Source: Frankiaceae bacterium
Lineage (GTDB): Bacteria; Actinomycetota; Actinomycetes; Frankiales; Frankiaceae
Length of the DNA: 38,053 bases
Assembly (NCBI GenBank): GCA_017882765.1
Contig: JADGOW010000002.1
Location: 1-38,053, forward strand
Direction: 5' to 3'
Shown here: piece by piece, positions 27,084 to 36,637 of the stretch
How positions within the stretch are numbered: the first letter of the stretch is position 1
Layout: each line of letters starts with the position of its first letter
Translations under genes and position numbers: made by a program
The notes under the pieces: generated by a model
Told to the model about the DNA's origin: nothing
Database searches by the model: none
Seen by the model: only the letters and a program-made list of their open reading frames with translations

Positions 27084-27823
27084 CGGGGCTCGCCCGCCTT
27101 CGCGATGACCTCGGCGTCGGCCAGCTCGTGTGGGGCTCCTTCTGCGACGATCCGGCCGGCGGCCATGAGCAGCACCGAGTCCGCGACGTCGAGCACAAAC
27201 CGGAGATCATGCTCGATGGCCAGTACCGAAACGTCGCGTCCCGCCACTTCGCGGATGAGATGGCCGACGGCGTCGCTCTCCCTCCGGTCCAGGCCACTGG
27301 TCGGTTCGTCCAGCAGCAGGACGCCGGGCTGAGCACACAGGGCCCGGCCGATCTCCACGAGGCGGCGCGTGCCGGTGGGCAGCGAACCCGCGAGCGTGTC
27401 CCCGACCTCGGCCAGGCCGAGGTCGTCGAGGACGTGGCGCACGATCCCGGCGGTGTCCGGGGCCGCAAGGTGGACGAACCCGTGCAACAGGTTGCGCCGG
27501 TGCCGGTGCTCCGCGCCTACCTGCAGGTTCTCCCGCACGGTCAGAGTCGAGAACACGGCCCCGGTCTGGAAGGTCTGGACGAGGCCGCGCCGCGCCCGCG
27601 CGTCCGGGGGGAGCGCGGTGACGTCCCGGCCGTCGAGGACGACCCGGCCCGTGTCGGGTTGCATGCTGCCGCTCACGCACTGGAGCAGGGTGCTCTTGCC
27701 GGCGCCGTTGCGGCCGAGCACAGCGACGACGGCGCCCCCCGGCACCGACACCGTGACGTCGTCGAGGGCCACGACCCCGCCGAAGCGCTTGCTCAGGTTT
27801 GTGGCGCCGAGTCGCGGGTTCAC
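27080..27823 (-). CDS. livG: LivG-type ABC transporter ATP-binding protein
   Basis: 247 residues: Walker A GRNGAGKST (37-45), signature LPTGTRRLVEIGRAL, Walker B VLLLDEPTSGLD. The signature lacks the canonical LSGGQ but Liv-type G subunits commonly read LPxG, so this is ordinary. GTG 27823 overlaps the permease TGA; upstream in-frame codons belong to the permease gene shadow. It pairs with livF to power the fused permease. Confidence 0.93.
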
Positions 27824-29784
27824 CGCCGTACCCGCATGAGCAGCTCGCGGCCACGGGGGGACAGCCGCCGCGGGCGCGTCGGCGTCACGTCGGGACCCGG
27901 GAGGGTCTCGCGCGGCCGCCACGGGCTGGCAAGTGATGCCGCGGGGACCGGGCCGGCCGCATCGGCCGGCCAACGTCGAAGCATCCCGGCGACCCCCCCG
28001 GGCATCCGTCCCAGGAGCACGGCCAGCAGGCCCACGACAAACGTCGACGTGCCCGGTCCCTCCCGGTAGTCGATGAAGACGAGCAGCGCCGCCGCGCCGA
28101 CGGCAGCTGTCGTGCTCTCCGCCCCGGCGACGAGCACGACGGCGAACCACACGAGTCCCTGCAGGGGACTGAAAGCGTCTGCGTCGAAGGAGCCACTGGC
28201 CTGGGCCAGCAGAGCGCCACCGAGCCCGGCCATCGCGGCGCTGACCGTGAAGGTCAGCAGTTTGAGGGCCCGGATGTCGATCCCGACCGAGCGCGCGCCG
28301 TCCTCACTGTCGCGCATCGCCCGAAGTGCGCGCCCGGCCACTCCGGTGGACAGCATCCACAGCGCGCCCAGGCCGACCGTGAGCAAGACCAGCTCGGCGA
28401 GGTAGAACGCTTTGTGGCCGGGGAAGAGCCGCAGGACGTGCAGCCCGTCGACGACGGCGGGCTGCTCGAACAGGAAGCGGGTGGCAACGGTCCCGACCGC
28501 GAACGTGGTCAGCGCCAGCGCCAGGCCGGTGCGCCGCACGGCGGCAAACCCGGTCACGAGCCCCGCCACACCGGCCAGCAGCGCACCGACCGCTAGCGCG
28601 GTGCCGGCGGGCAGAGCCGGAATCCCGAGCCGGCCCTGGACGAGCATTACCGAGAACAGCGCGCCCATGCCGGCGTACCCGGCCTGACCCAGGCTGATCT
28701 GGCCGCTGATTCCGGTCAGGAGCACCAGCGACAGGAAGATCAGGGCCAGCGCGGGCACGACCTCGGCCGCGCGCAGGTCTTCGGGTTGGAACGTCAGCGG
28801 GGCGAGCAGCGCCAACGCGCCGAACAGGATCCACAGCCGGTGGCTGCGCCCCCGGGGGCTGGGCGCGAGCAGTGCCGGCGTGCCTGTCTCGCCGACCTCG
28901 GCCAGGCGCGGTCGCAGCAGCAGGCCGACCAGCAGGGCGACGACGAACAGGTTCGACTGCAGCGCACCCAGCGCCTGCTGGGCGTCCGGGTCGCTGAACT
29001 GCACCTGCTGCAGCTCGGACTGGGCGATGCCGAGGGCGAACGCGGCCAGAACGCACACCGTCGGGCTCTTCAGTTTGGCGATCACGACGACGGCGAGTGT
29101 CTCGAGCACGATGAGCGTGAGCCCGAACGGTGTCAGCTGCACGCTGGGTGCGAGCAGCACCCCGGTGAGCCCGGCGAGGCCGCCTCCGACGCCCCAGCCG
29201 ATGGCCGCGACACCGTCGGCGTTCACCCCGGACAGCTCCGCCAGCTCCCGCCGGTCGACGACGGCCCGAACGTAGAGGCCGATGCGCGTGTACCGGCTCA
29301 GCAGCCATCCCGCGAGCCCGATCACCACGAGGACGCCCAGGATCTCAACCGTGCTGGTGAGCACCGTCGCCCCGCCCGGCAACTTGATCGCCCCGCTCGG
29401 GAAGATCGACGGCGCGTCCAGGTGGGCCTGGCCTCCCCACACCTGGAACGCGACGCCCATCAGCAGGACGAGCACACCGAGGGAGGCGACCAGCGACTCC
29501 GAGGGCCCCGCTCCCCGGTGGCGCAGCGGCCGGAACACCATGAGATCGGCGAGCAGCCCGAGCCCCGGCCCGACGACGAAGATGGCCAGCGGGGCCGCGA
29601 TCTGCAGCGGCCAGCCCCATCCCCGCACGGCCTGCCACAGCAGGTAGGCAGTCATCATCGCGAAGGCGCCGTGGGCTAGGTCCAGGACGCCGGTCGTCCG
29701 GTAGGTGACGAGCAGCCCGAGCCCGGACAGCGCGGCGATCGCGCCAATGGCCAGCCCGGCCAGAGCCAGATTCAGCGTGAGCAC
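27820..29784 (-). CDS. livHM: Fused LivH-LivM permease
   Basis: 654 residues joining two permeases that are usually separate. The LivH half (about 1-300) contains GLLVTYRTTGVLDLAHGAF and the coupling region GLYVRAVVDRRELAELSGVN. The LivM half (about 315-600) contains GISGQISLGQAGYAGMGALF and GRALRAMRDSEDGARSVGID, the ATPase contact loop, ending in a 50-residue Arg/Pro-rich cytosolic tail. Together about 16 membrane helices form one transport channel. The GTG start is seven bases after the preceding gene stop, with no strong ribosome-binding site, suggesting coupling. Confidence 0.92.
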   Translation of the reverse strand: MLTLNLALAGLAIGAIAALSGLGLLVTYRTTGVLDLAHGAFAMMTAYLLWQAVRGWGWPLQIAAPLAIFVVGPGLGLLADLMVFRPLRHRGAGPSESLVASLGVLVLLMGVAFQVWGGQAHLDAPSIFPSGAIKLPGGATVLTSTVEILGVLVVIGLAGWLLSRYTRIGLYVRAVVDRRELAELSGVNADGVAAIGWGVGGGLAGLTGVLLAPSVQLTPFGLTLIVLETLAVVVIAKLKSPTVCVLAAFALGIAQSELQQVQFSDPDAQQALGALQSNLFVVALLVGLLLRPRLAEVGETGTPALLAPSPRGRSHRLWILFGALALLAPLTFQPEDLRAAEVVPALALIFLSLVLLTGISGQISLGQAGYAGMGALFSVMLVQGRLGIPALPAGTALAVGALLAGVAGLVTGFAAVRRTGLALALTTFAVGTVATRFLFEQPAVVDGLHVLRLFPGHKAFYLAELVLLTVGLGALWMLSTGVAGRALRAMRDSEDGARSVGIDIRALKLLTFTVSAAMAGLGGALLAQASGSFDADAFSPLQGLVWFAVVLVAGAESTTAAVGAAALLVFIDYREGPGTSTFVVGLLAVLLGRMPGGVAGMLRRWPADAAGPVPAASLASPWRPRETLPGPDVTPTRPRRLSPRGRELLMRVRR

Positions 29785-29790
29785 GGCGGC

Positions 29791-30315
29791 TCAGGGCCCG
29801 TCGGCGAGTTGTCCGGTCTCGGTGGCCGGCTGAGGCTCGGATGGCTGCGGCGCGGATGGCTGCGGTGCGCAGACGGGGCAGGGGGTCAGCCCTTGTTTCG
29901 CGATCTCGGCTGGGGTCAACGCCTCGACGCCGGGCTTGTCGCGGGCCAGCTGGCAGTCCGGCCGGTGGTACCACTGCCCGCCGGGCACCGCGACCAGGCC
30001 GCCCTCGATCGGCTCGATCGGCTCGGTCAGCAGATCGACAAGCTGCATCAACTGCCGTTCGACGGCGGCGGTGTGCGCGGCGGTGCGCTCCGCGATGAGA
30101 AGCGCCCCGCCGACGCCGACGAAGGCCAAGCCGCCCAGCCCGCCCGATACCAGGTAGGGAATCTGCTTGGCGACGATGGCTTGGCGGGAGGCGCCCAGGT
30201 AGGCGAGGACGATCAGGACCGCGCCCGCCGCGACGCACGCCCATCCCACGGCCCATCCCACCCGGCTCAGCAGCTCGACGGCCGGTGGCTTGGCCTCCCG
30301 CTGGTCATTGGCCAC
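29791..30315 (-). CDS. Two-TM protein with C-terminal Ada-like zinc site
   Basis: 174 residues if started at GTG 30315 (MANDQREAKPP). Two transmembrane helices (about 19-40 and 52-75), a short helical linker, then a Cys/His module: H117, C121, C146, C149 in the arrangement YHRPDC ... GLTPCPVCAP, spaced like the zinc-binding domain of Ada and related nucleic-acid-damage proteins. A Pro-rich tail follows. An in-frame GTG at 30324 and longer starts exist; 30315 is favoured because a -10-like TAGCGT lies 7 bases before it. It is the first gene of the Liv operon, seven bases before livHM. The function is unknown. Confidence 0.68.
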   Translation of the reverse strand: MANDQREAKPPAVELLSRVGWAVGWACVAAGAVLIVLAYLGASRQAIVAKQIPYLVSGGLGGLAFVGVGGALLIAERTAAHTAAVERQLMQLVDLLTEPIEPIEGGLVAVPGGQWYHRPDCQLARDKPGVEALTPAEIAKQGLTPCPVCAPQPSAPQPSEPQPATETGQLADGP

Positions 30316-30322
30316 GATCAAC

Positions 30323-30328
30323 ACGCTA
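30323..30328 (-). promoter_or_regulatory. -10-like TAGCGT before the Liv operon
   Basis: On the minus strand TAGCGT is followed by 7 bases and then GTG 30315, the spacing of a leaderless transcript. -35 not identified. Confidence 0.35.
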
Positions 30329-30395
30329 GAGCATGGCGCGCGGCGATGGATCCAGGGAACCACGGTCTCCGAGGCCTCGCCCCGGCAGGCAGGTG

Positions 30396-30411
30396 CGGGA
30401 CTGACGTCCCG
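30396..30411. promoter_or_regulatory. CGGGAC-TGAC-GTCCCG palindrome
   Basis: Perfect 6-bp arms with a 4-base gap in the 240-bp region between the divergent Liv operon and the 47-codon ORF. Candidate operator or small hairpin; nothing else coding is seen in this gap. Confidence 0.3.
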
Positions 30412-30555
30412 GGATGTACGGGCGTCCGCCTCCTGACCGCCGACACCAACACACCGATCGTCGGACGGGATGAAAGGCGCCTCTATAGCGGCCCAGATGT
30501 TGCGACGACATCGCCGTCGCTCGGGACCGCGGCGCTCAGGAAAAGCGGAGGCACA

Positions 30556-30699
30556 ATGCAACAGACCCAGCTACGCCTCCGCCGGCGTTGCGACGACCCC
30601 GAGGAAAGCGTCGACGTGCCCCGAAAGCGGGCAAGCGATACCAGCGCGGCACGAGCGCTGATAGCCGAGATCGATCGGGCGCTCGCGAGCTACCGGTAG
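30556..30699 (+). CDS. 47-aa charged small protein, hypothetical
   Basis: ATG 30556 with GGAGG four to five bases upstream opens 47 codons (begins MQQTQLRLRRRCDDPEESVD, ends RALASYR): a basic start, then an acidic/charged helix-prone C-terminal half (ARALIAEIDRALASYR). It ends 30 bases before rarA on the same strand. I do not recognise a family; the RBS and neat placement favour a real gene. Confidence 0.5.
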   Translation: MQQTQLRLRRRCDDPEESVDVPRKRASDTSAARALIAEIDRALASYR

Positions 30700-30717
30700 C
30701 ACGACGCCGCGCCGCCG

Positions 30718-30723
30718 TACCTT
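30718..30723 (+). promoter_or_regulatory. -10-like TACCTT six bases before rarA
   Basis: TACCTT then CGCTGG then GTG 30730, with no Shine-Dalgarno: leaderless spacing. Confidence 0.4.
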
Positions 30724-30729
30724 CGCTGG

Positions 30730-32061
30730 GTGAACCTCGACGACCCGACCCTCTTCCACCCCGGCGGGCTGGACCAGCGCGTCCCGCTCGCGGTTCGGAT
30801 GCGGCCGCGCACCCTGGACGAGGTGGTGGGCCAGGACCACCTCGTCGGAGCGGGCACGCCGCTGCGCCGTCTCGTCGACGGGGACGCTGTCGCGTCGCTC
30901 CTGTTGTGGGGCCCGCCCGGCTCGGGCAAGACCACGCTGGCCTACGTCGTGAGCCAGGCCACCGGGCGCAATTACCGCGAGTTGTCGGCCGTGAGCGCTG
31001 GAGTACGGGACGTGCGGGCGGTAGTGGACGAGGCACGCTCGGCATTGGGAGGGACGGGCACGCGCACCGTCCTTTTCCTCGACGAAGTGCACCGTTTCTC
31101 GAAGGCGCAGCAGGACGTCCTGCTGCCCGCCGTCGAGAACGGCTGGCTGACGCTCGTCGCCGCCACGACCGAGAACCCGTCGTTTTCGGTCATCGGGCCG
31201 CTGCTGTCGCGCCTGCTGCTGCTTCGCCTGCAACCGCTCACCGACGAGCAAGTTCGCCTCGTGGTTCACCGTGCGCTCGACGACCCACGCGGCTACGGCG
31301 GACGGCTGCGCCTGGCGCCCGAGGCGGAGCAGCACCTGCTGAGCATCGCCGGCGGGGACGCCCGGCGGGCGTTGACGGCACTTGAGGCGACCGGACTCGT
31401 CGAGGGGGTTGTCGACCTGGCCACCCTGGAGGCGGCGGTGGACCGGGCAGCGGTCCGCTACGACAAGGACGGCGACGTGCACTACGACGTCGCCAGCGCC
31501 TTTATCAAGTCGCTGCGGGGCAGTGACGTCGATGCGTCCCTGCACTACCTGGCCCGGATGCTCGAGGCGGGTGAGGACCCGCGGTTCGTGGCCCGCCGGA
31601 TGGTCATCCTCGCCAGCGAAGACGTCGGGATGGCCGACCCGAGCGCGCTTCAGGTGGCGATCGCGGCAGCGCATGCCCTTGAGCTGGTGGGGCTGCCCGA
31701 GGCGCGGCTGAACCTCGCGCAGGCGGCGGTGCACCTGGCTTTGGCGCCGAAGTCGAACGCGGTGTACCGCGCGTACGAGGCGGCTGCGGCCGACGTTCGC
31801 GCCGGCCGATCCGGCCTGGTGCCCCGGCACCTGCGGGACGCCTCGTATGCCACCGCCCGCCGCTACGGCCACGGTCGCGGGTACCGCTACCCGCACGATG
31901 ATCCCGCGGGCGTGGTGCGCCAGGAGTATCTGCCGGAGCAGCTGCGAGACGCCGCCTATTACTCGCCGTCCGGTCATGGGGCTGAGGCCGTGGCCCGGCA
32001 GCGGTGGGAGCGACTGCGCCCTGCCGTGCGGGGTTTGGCGGAGGACCCGCACCTCCGGTAG
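30730..32061 (+). CDS. rarA: Replication-associated recombination protein A (AAA+ ATPase)
   Basis: 443 residues of the RarA/MgsA/WRNIP1 family, a clamp-loader-like AAA+ ATPase acting at stalled replication forks. Walker [10 protein letters not shown] (61-69), Walker B LFLDEVH with D118-E119, sensor 1 AATTENPSF, and the C-terminal tetramerisation part ([20 protein letters not shown], then [23 protein letters not shown]) typical of the family. GTG 30730 is the start. It lies before alaS as in other actinobacteria, though rpsD-like genes sometimes found there are absent. Confidence 0.96.
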   Translation: MNLDDPTLFHPGGLDQRVPLAVRMRPRTLDEVVGQDHLVGAGTPLRRLVDGDAVASLLLWGPPGSGKTTLAYVVSQATGRNYRELSAVSAGVRDVRAVVDEARSALGGTGTRTVLFLDEVHRFSKAQQDVLLPAVENGWLTLVAATTENPSFSVIGPLLSRLLLLRLQPLTDEQVRLVVHRALDDPRGYGGRLRLAPEAEQHLLSIAGGDARRALTALEATGLVEGVVDLATLEAAVDRAAVRYDKDGDVHYDVASAFIKSLRGSDVDASLHYLARMLEAGEDPRFVARRMVILASEDVGMADPSALQVAIAAAHALELVGLPEARLNLAQAAVHLALAPKSNAVYRAYEAAAADVRAGRSGLVPRHLRDASYATARRYGHGRGYRYPHDDPAGVVRQEYLPEQLRDAAYYSPSGHGAEAVARQRWERLRPAVRGLAEDPHLR

Positions 32062-32156
32062 CGGTCGGCGTGGGCGGTGGCTGTCTCGGTCGAGCAGCGC
32101 CCGACGACGGGGAGGTTCTGGGAATGTGGGAAGACCTGTAGGGTCCCGCCGACAGG

Positions 32157-32196
32157 GGGCAGGGCTCGACGCCGACGGGCAGGGCTCGACGCCGAC
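32157..32196 (+). repeat. Perfect 20-bp tandem duplication in the rarA-alaS gap
   Basis: GGGCAGGGCTCGACGCCGAC at 32157-32176 is repeated exactly at 32177-32196. No coding frame is evident in this gap. Confidence 0.9.
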
Positions 32197-32238
32197 CTGG
32201 CACGCCACCGAACTTGGCCACAGCGGCGGCGGCCACGC

Positions 32239-32325
32239 TAATAGGCTGAGAGTAATCGGAGGTATCCGGCGGTTGCGGGTACCCGGGTCGTGTGCCGAGC
32301 CCCGGGGCGCGGGTCGGTACCCCGC
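32239..32325 (+). promoter_or_regulatory. alaS promoter candidate and structured leader
   Basis: TAATAGGCT (32239-32247) offers overlapping -10-like hexamers about 107-115 bases before the alaS ATG; TTGGCC lies at about 19 bp upstream of TAATAG. In the leader, GCGGGTACC (32275-32283) pairs with GGTACCCCGC (32316-32325) apart from one extra base, enclosing a GC-rich inner region. No T-box conserved box is seen. The 292-bp gap otherwise holds only the 20-bp duplication. Confidence 0.4.
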
Positions 32326-32353
32326 GTGCGGGCCAGAGTAGTGCCAGGGAGCG

Positions 32354-35035
32354 ATGGGCGTTCTTCCGGAGATGGACTCGGCGGAGATCAGCCGCCGTTT
32401 CCTCGCGCACTTCGTGGCGCGCGGTCATACGCGCGTGCCCAGCGCCAGCCTGGTCGCAACCGACCCTACGTTGTTGCTCGTCAACGCCGGAATGGTGCCT
32501 TTCAAGCCGTACTTCCTGGGGACGGAGCCGCCACCGTGGCCGCGGGCGACGAGCGTCCAGAAGTGTGTCCGCACCGTGGACATCGACAACGTCGGGAAGA
32601 CGGCCAGGCACGCTTCGTTCTTTCAGATGTGCGGCAACTTCTCCTTCGGTGACTACTTCAAGGAAGGCGCCATCCCGTTCGCCTGGGAGTTGCTCACCGA
32701 TGCCGGTACCGGCTTCGGGTTTCCGCCGGAGCGGTTGTGGGTCACCGTCTACACCGATGACGACGAGGCCGCCGAAATCTGGCGCGCCTTCGTGCCGGCG
32801 GAGCGCATTCAGCGGCGGGGTAAGTCCGACAACTTCTGGTCGATGGGCGTTCCCGGCCCCTGCGGCCCCTGCAGCGAGATCTATTACGACCGGGGGGCGA
32901 AATACGGCCGGGACGGCGGGCCCGTCGCCGACGAAGAGCGCTTCCTGGAGGTCTGGAACCTCGTCTTCATGCAGTACGAGCGGGGCGAGGGTGCGGGGTA
33001 CGACTACCCGATCGTGGGCGAGTTGCCCAACCGCAACATCGACACCGGGCTCGGCCTGGAGCGGATGGCCACGCTGCTGCAAGGCGTGGAGAACCTCTAC
33101 GAGATCGACACGTCCCGCCCTTTGCTCGACCGGGCAGGCGAGCTGACCGGGCACCGCTACGGGGCGGACCCGCGCGCCGACGTCTCACTGCGCGTCATCG
33201 CCGACCACACCCGCACCGCGGTCATGCTCATCGCCGACGGTGTGGTGCCGGGCAACGAGGGCCGCGGCTACATCCTGCGCCGGATGCTGCGCCGGGCCGT
33301 CCGCAACATTCGCTCGCTCGGCGGCCACGACGCGGTCATGCCCGAGTTGGTGCCGGTGGTGCGTGACCTGCTCGGGCCGCTCTACCCCGAGCTGGTGAGC
33401 GACCATGACCGCATCAACCGGTACGCGGTCAGCGAGGAGGCGGCGTTCCTCGACACCCTGCGAACGGGGACGACGATCTTTGAGTCGACGGTGGCGGAGC
33501 TGCGTTCCGGTGGCGGGACGAAGCTGAGCGGCGCGCGAGCCTTCGAATTGCACGACACCTACGGTTTCCCGATCGACCTGACCCTGGAGATGGCTGCCGA
33601 GCAGGGGCTCGCAGTCGACGAGGCGGAGTTTCGCCGGCTGATGAACGAGCAGCGCGAGCGCGCCCAGCGCGATCGCGTGGGTCGCGGGATCGGGCACGGT
33701 GACCTGTCCGCCTACCGCGGGATTCTCGACGAGGCCGGCGAGTCGGCGTTCACCGGCTACGTCGAGCTGGCGCGCGAGTCAGCCGTCACCGGTCTGCTCG
33801 GCCGACACGGCGGGTTGCAGGCCGCCGAAGAGGGCGACGAGGTCGACGTCGTGCTGGATGTCACCCCGTTCTATGCGGAGGGCGGCGGCCAGCTCCCCGA
33901 CAGCGGCCGCATCCGCTTCGATGGCGGTGAGCTGGCGGTCTACGACGTCCAGCGGCCCGTGGCCGATTTGATCGTGCACCGGGCGCGGGTGATCCGCGGA
34001 GAGGTCCGGCTGGGGGACCTGGTGCATGCCGAGGTCGACGGGCAGCGGCGCGCGGCGATCTCCCGCTCCCACACCGCCACCCACCTGGTGCATCAGGCGT
34101 TCCGCAACGCCCTCGGCGAGTCAGCCACCCAGGCAGGGTCGGAGAACGCGCCAGGCCGGCTGCGGTTCGACTTCGCCAACCCCGGTGCGGTGCCGCCCGG
34201 CGTGCTGGGCGATGTCGAGAGCGAAGTCAACGCCACGTTGCTCGACGATCTCGCCGTCCGGGCGTTCGTGACGTCCCAGGACGAGGCGCGCCGGATCGGC
34301 GCGATGGCCCTGTTCGGGGAGAAGTACGGCGACGCGGTACGGGTCGTGGAAGTCGGGGATTACTCCCGCGAGCTGTGCGGCGGCACGCACGTGGCCCGCT
34401 CGGCCCAGCTGGGCGCGGTGAAGCTGCTGGGGGAGGCCTCGATCGGCGCGGGGGTGCGGCGAGTGGAGGCGCTCGTCGGCCTGGACGCGTTCCGGTTCCT
34501 CGCCCGGGAGCACGTTCTGCTCAATGCGGTCGCGACGCTGTTCAAAGTGCCGCCGGAGGAGGTCCCCGACCGCGTTGCCGCCACCGTGGCCCGGCTGCGC
34601 GATGCTGAGAAGGAGCTGGAGCGGCTGCGGGTGCAGGCCTTGCTGGCCTCGGCCGGCGAGCTGGCGGCCTCGGCGGAGGACGTCGTGGGCGTCGTGGTCG
34701 TCGCCGCGACCGTCCCACCCGGCACGCCGGTCGGCGACCTGCGCCGGCTCGCTGTCGAGGTCCGTGGCCGGCTCCAGCAGCGACCGGCGGTCGTCGCGCT
34801 GGGCACGGTGGCCGAAGATCGTGTCAATCTGGTGGTTGTGACGAACGAGGCCGGCAGAGACCGGCGGCTACGCGCCGGTGACCTCATCCGGGAGGCTGTG
34901 CGCCACGTCGGCGGTCGCGGTGGCGGCAAGCCCGACCTAGCCCAGGGCGGCGGGTCGACCCCGGAAGGCCTGCCGGCAGCGCTTCGCCAGATTCGTGACT
35001 CGGTAGCGGATGCCGCCTTCGGAGCACCACGGTGA
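32354..35035 (+). CDS. alaS: Alanine-tRNA ligase
   Basis: 893 residues, full length. Class II core at the N-terminus ([21 protein letters not shown]-type segment, [38 protein letters not shown]), middle tRNA-recognition domain, editing domain with [14 protein letters not shown] (about 571) and the zinc-site CGGTH (about 675), and the C-terminal C-Ala domain ending in [15 protein letters not shown] 32354 has AGGGAGCG upstream; the next ATG (32372) gives the usual actinobacterial N-terminus MDSAEI but has no site. Stop TGA overlaps the ruvX GTG. Confidence 0.97.
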   Translation: MGVLPEMDSAEISRRFLAHFVARGHTRVPSASLVATDPTLLLVNAGMVPFKPYFLGTEPPPWPRATSVQKCVRTVDIDNVGKTARHASFFQMCGNFSFGDYFKEGAIPFAWELLTDAGTGFGFPPERLWVTVYTDDDEAAEIWRAFVPAERIQRRGKSDNFWSMGVPGPCGPCSEIYYDRGAKYGRDGGPVADEERFLEVWNLVFMQYERGEGAGYDYPIVGELPNRNIDTGLGLERMATLLQGVENLYEIDTSRPLLDRAGELTGHRYGADPRADVSLRVIADHTRTAVMLIADGVVPGNEGRGYILRRMLRRAVRNIRSLGGHDAVMPELVPVVRDLLGPLYPELVSDHDRINRYAVSEEAAFLDTLRTGTTIFESTVAELRSGGGTKLSGARAFELHDTYGFPIDLTLEMAAEQGLAVDEAEFRRLMNEQRERAQRDRVGRGIGHGDLSAYRGILDEAGESAFTGYVELARESAVTGLLGRHGGLQAAEEGDEVDVVLDVTPFYAEGGGQLPDSGRIRFDGGELAVYDVQRPVADLIVHRARVIRGEVRLGDLVHAEVDGQRRAAISRSHTATHLVHQAFRNALGESATQAGSENAPGRLRFDFANPGAVPPGVLGDVESEVNATLLDDLAVRAFVTSQDEARRIGAMALFGEKYGDAVRVVEVGDYSRELCGGTHVARSAQLGAVKLLGEASIGAGVRRVEALVGLDAFRFLAREHVLLNAVATLFKVPPEEVPDRVAATVARLRDAEKELERLRVQALLASAGELAASAEDVVGVVVVAATVPPGTPVGDLRRLAVEVRGRLQQRPAVVALGTVAEDRVNLVVVTNEAGRDRRLRAGDLIREAVRHVGGRGGGKPDLAQGGGSTPEGLPAALRQIRDSVADAAFGAPR

Positions 35036-35517
35036 CCGCGAGTGCCACCGGCGCCGGCGGCCCGGCTGCCCCCGATGGGGTGGTGACGGGCGTGATCATC
35101 GCTGTGGACGTGGGTACGGTGCGTGTCGGCGTGGCGGCCAGCGACCCCGAAGGCCGCATGGCGTTCCCTGTCGTGACCTTGCCCCGCGACCCCGCCGGGG
35201 GCTCCGACCTGGCTCGGCTGACCGAGCTGATCCGGGAGCGCCGGGCCGCGGAGGTTCTCGTCGGTCTTCCCACCGGCCTGTCCGGGGTGGAGGGCAGGGC
35301 CGCCCGAAGCTGCCGGGAATACGCGCGGCAGCTTGCCGAGCGTGTCGCCCCGGTGCCCGTCCGCCTTACGGACGAGCGATTGTCCACAGTGACCGCGAAC
35401 CGCCAATTGGGTGCGGGAAGCAGACGCGGGCGGGAACGCCGAGAGGTCGTGGACCAGGCGGCAGCCGTGGTCATCCTGCAAGCGGCCCTCGATGCACGAG
35501 CAAGGAGCGCGACGTGA
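35032..35517 (+). CDS. ruvX: Putative pre-16S rRNA nuclease / Holliday junction resolvase-like RuvX (YqgF)
   Basis: 161 residues, RNase H-like fold. Catalytic-site motifs [16 protein letters not shown] (Asp26), [21 protein letters not shown] and [10 protein letters not shown] are all present. The N-terminus has about 20 extra residues (Ala/Gly/Pro). GTG 35032 overlaps alaS, and its TGA overlaps the mltG GTG: alaS-ruvX-mltG are coupled. Confidence 0.95.
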   Translation: MTASATGAGGPAAPDGVVTGVIIAVDVGTVRVGVAASDPEGRMAFPVVTLPRDPAGGSDLARLTELIRERRAAEVLVGLPTGLSGVEGRAARSCREYARQLAERVAPVPVRLTDERLSTVTANRQLGAGSRRGRERREVVDQAAAVVILQAALDARARSAT

Positions 35518-36617
35518 GCATTCTCGACAGCATGGAGAGCGAGCGGGGGTACTCACCGCGGGGTCCGAACCGGCGCCCTCGGTGGCTGGGGTTGGTCCTG
35601 GTCCTGCTCGTCCTCATGGTCGTGCTCGGTGGGGTGATCTTGGGCGTCGGGGCACTGCTGGGCAACGTCACCGGCGGCAGTTCCGCCCCGGATTACAGCG
35701 GTGACGGTCAGGGCAGCACCACCGTGGCGGTCGCCTCGGGCGCGACCTCAGCAGAGATCGCGCGGGCGCTCGTCGACGCGAAGGTCATCAAGAGCGTGAC
35801 GGCGTTCACGGCGCTGGCGGCCGCTGATGAGCGGACGCGGTCGATCCAGCCCGGCTATTACCAGTTGCACCAGCACATGAGCGCCCAGTCGGCGCTCGAC
35901 CTCATGCTCGACCCGGTGGCCCGGGTCAACTCGGTGGTCATTCCCGAGGGCATGACCACGGCCAAGGTCCTTGCCCGCATCTCCGAGCTGACCAAGATTC
36001 CGCTGGGGGATCTGCAGGCGGCTGCCGCGAACCCGCAGCAGATCGGCGTCCCCGACTACGCCCGGACGGGGACGGAGGGCTACCTCTTCCCGGCGACCTA
36101 CGACATCGCGCCCGGGACGTCGGCCGTGGACGCGCTCAAGATGATGACGACGCGGTTCAAGGCGGAGGCCGCCGCGTTCGACCTGGAGAAGCGCGCCGCC
36201 GCGATGGGCTACCGCCCCGATGAGATCGTGACGATCGCTTCGATCATCGAGGGCGAGTCGGGCCGGCCCGATGACCGGGGCAAGATCGCCCGCGTCGTCT
36301 ACAACCGGCTGGAGAATGCGGCGAACTGGCCCTACCTCGACATGGACTCCACGACCTGCTACGCGATCGGCGGCTGCAACGGGCCGCTGACGCAGTCGCA
36401 GATCGATACGGACAACCCCTATAACACCCGCAGGGTGAGTGGTCTCCCGCCGGGCCCGATCAACAACCCGGGAGGGGCGGCCCTGAGCGCCGCGCTCGAC
36501 CCGACGCCGGGGCCCTGGTACTACTTCGTGACCCTCAACGACCAGACCGTCTTCTCGGTGACGCAGGCCGAGCACGACCGGGCGGTCAGCCGGTACAACC
36601 AGGAGAACCCGGGCTGA
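35514..36617 (+). CDS. mltG: Endolytic murein transglycosylase MltG
   Basis: 367 residues, a membrane-bound glycan-strand cleaving enzyme that ends nascent peptidoglycan chains. One TM helix (about 24-50), a LysM-like region, EGYLFPATYDI (188-198), catalytic Glu246 in SIIEGES, and GLPPGPINNPGGAALSAAL with a C-terminal YYFVTLND. GTG 35514 has AAGGAG six bases upstream and overlaps the ruvX TGA; longer in-frame starts are ruvX shadows. Confidence 0.95.
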   Translation: MSILDSMESERGYSPRGPNRRPRWLGLVLVLLVLMVVLGGVILGVGALLGNVTGGSSAPDYSGDGQGSTTVAVASGATSAEIARALVDAKVIKSVTAFTALAAADERTRSIQPGYYQLHQHMSAQSALDLMLDPVARVNSVVIPEGMTTAKVLARISELTKIPLGDLQAAAANPQQIGVPDYARTGTEGYLFPATYDIAPGTSAVDALKMMTTRFKAEAAAFDLEKRAAAMGYRPDEIVTIASIIEGESGRPDDRGKIARVVYNRLENAANWPYLDMDSTTCYAIGGCNGPLTQSQIDTDNPYNTRRVSGLPPGPINNPGGAALSAALDPTPGPWYYFVTLNDQTVFSVTQAEHDRAVSRYNQENPG

Positions 36618-36637
36618 CCGAAGAGCGGGACGGGCGG

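Noticed and set aside
32062-32353. T-box riboswitch before alaS
   Set aside because: I see no conserved T-box sequence with the anti-terminator in the leader; only a generic stem.
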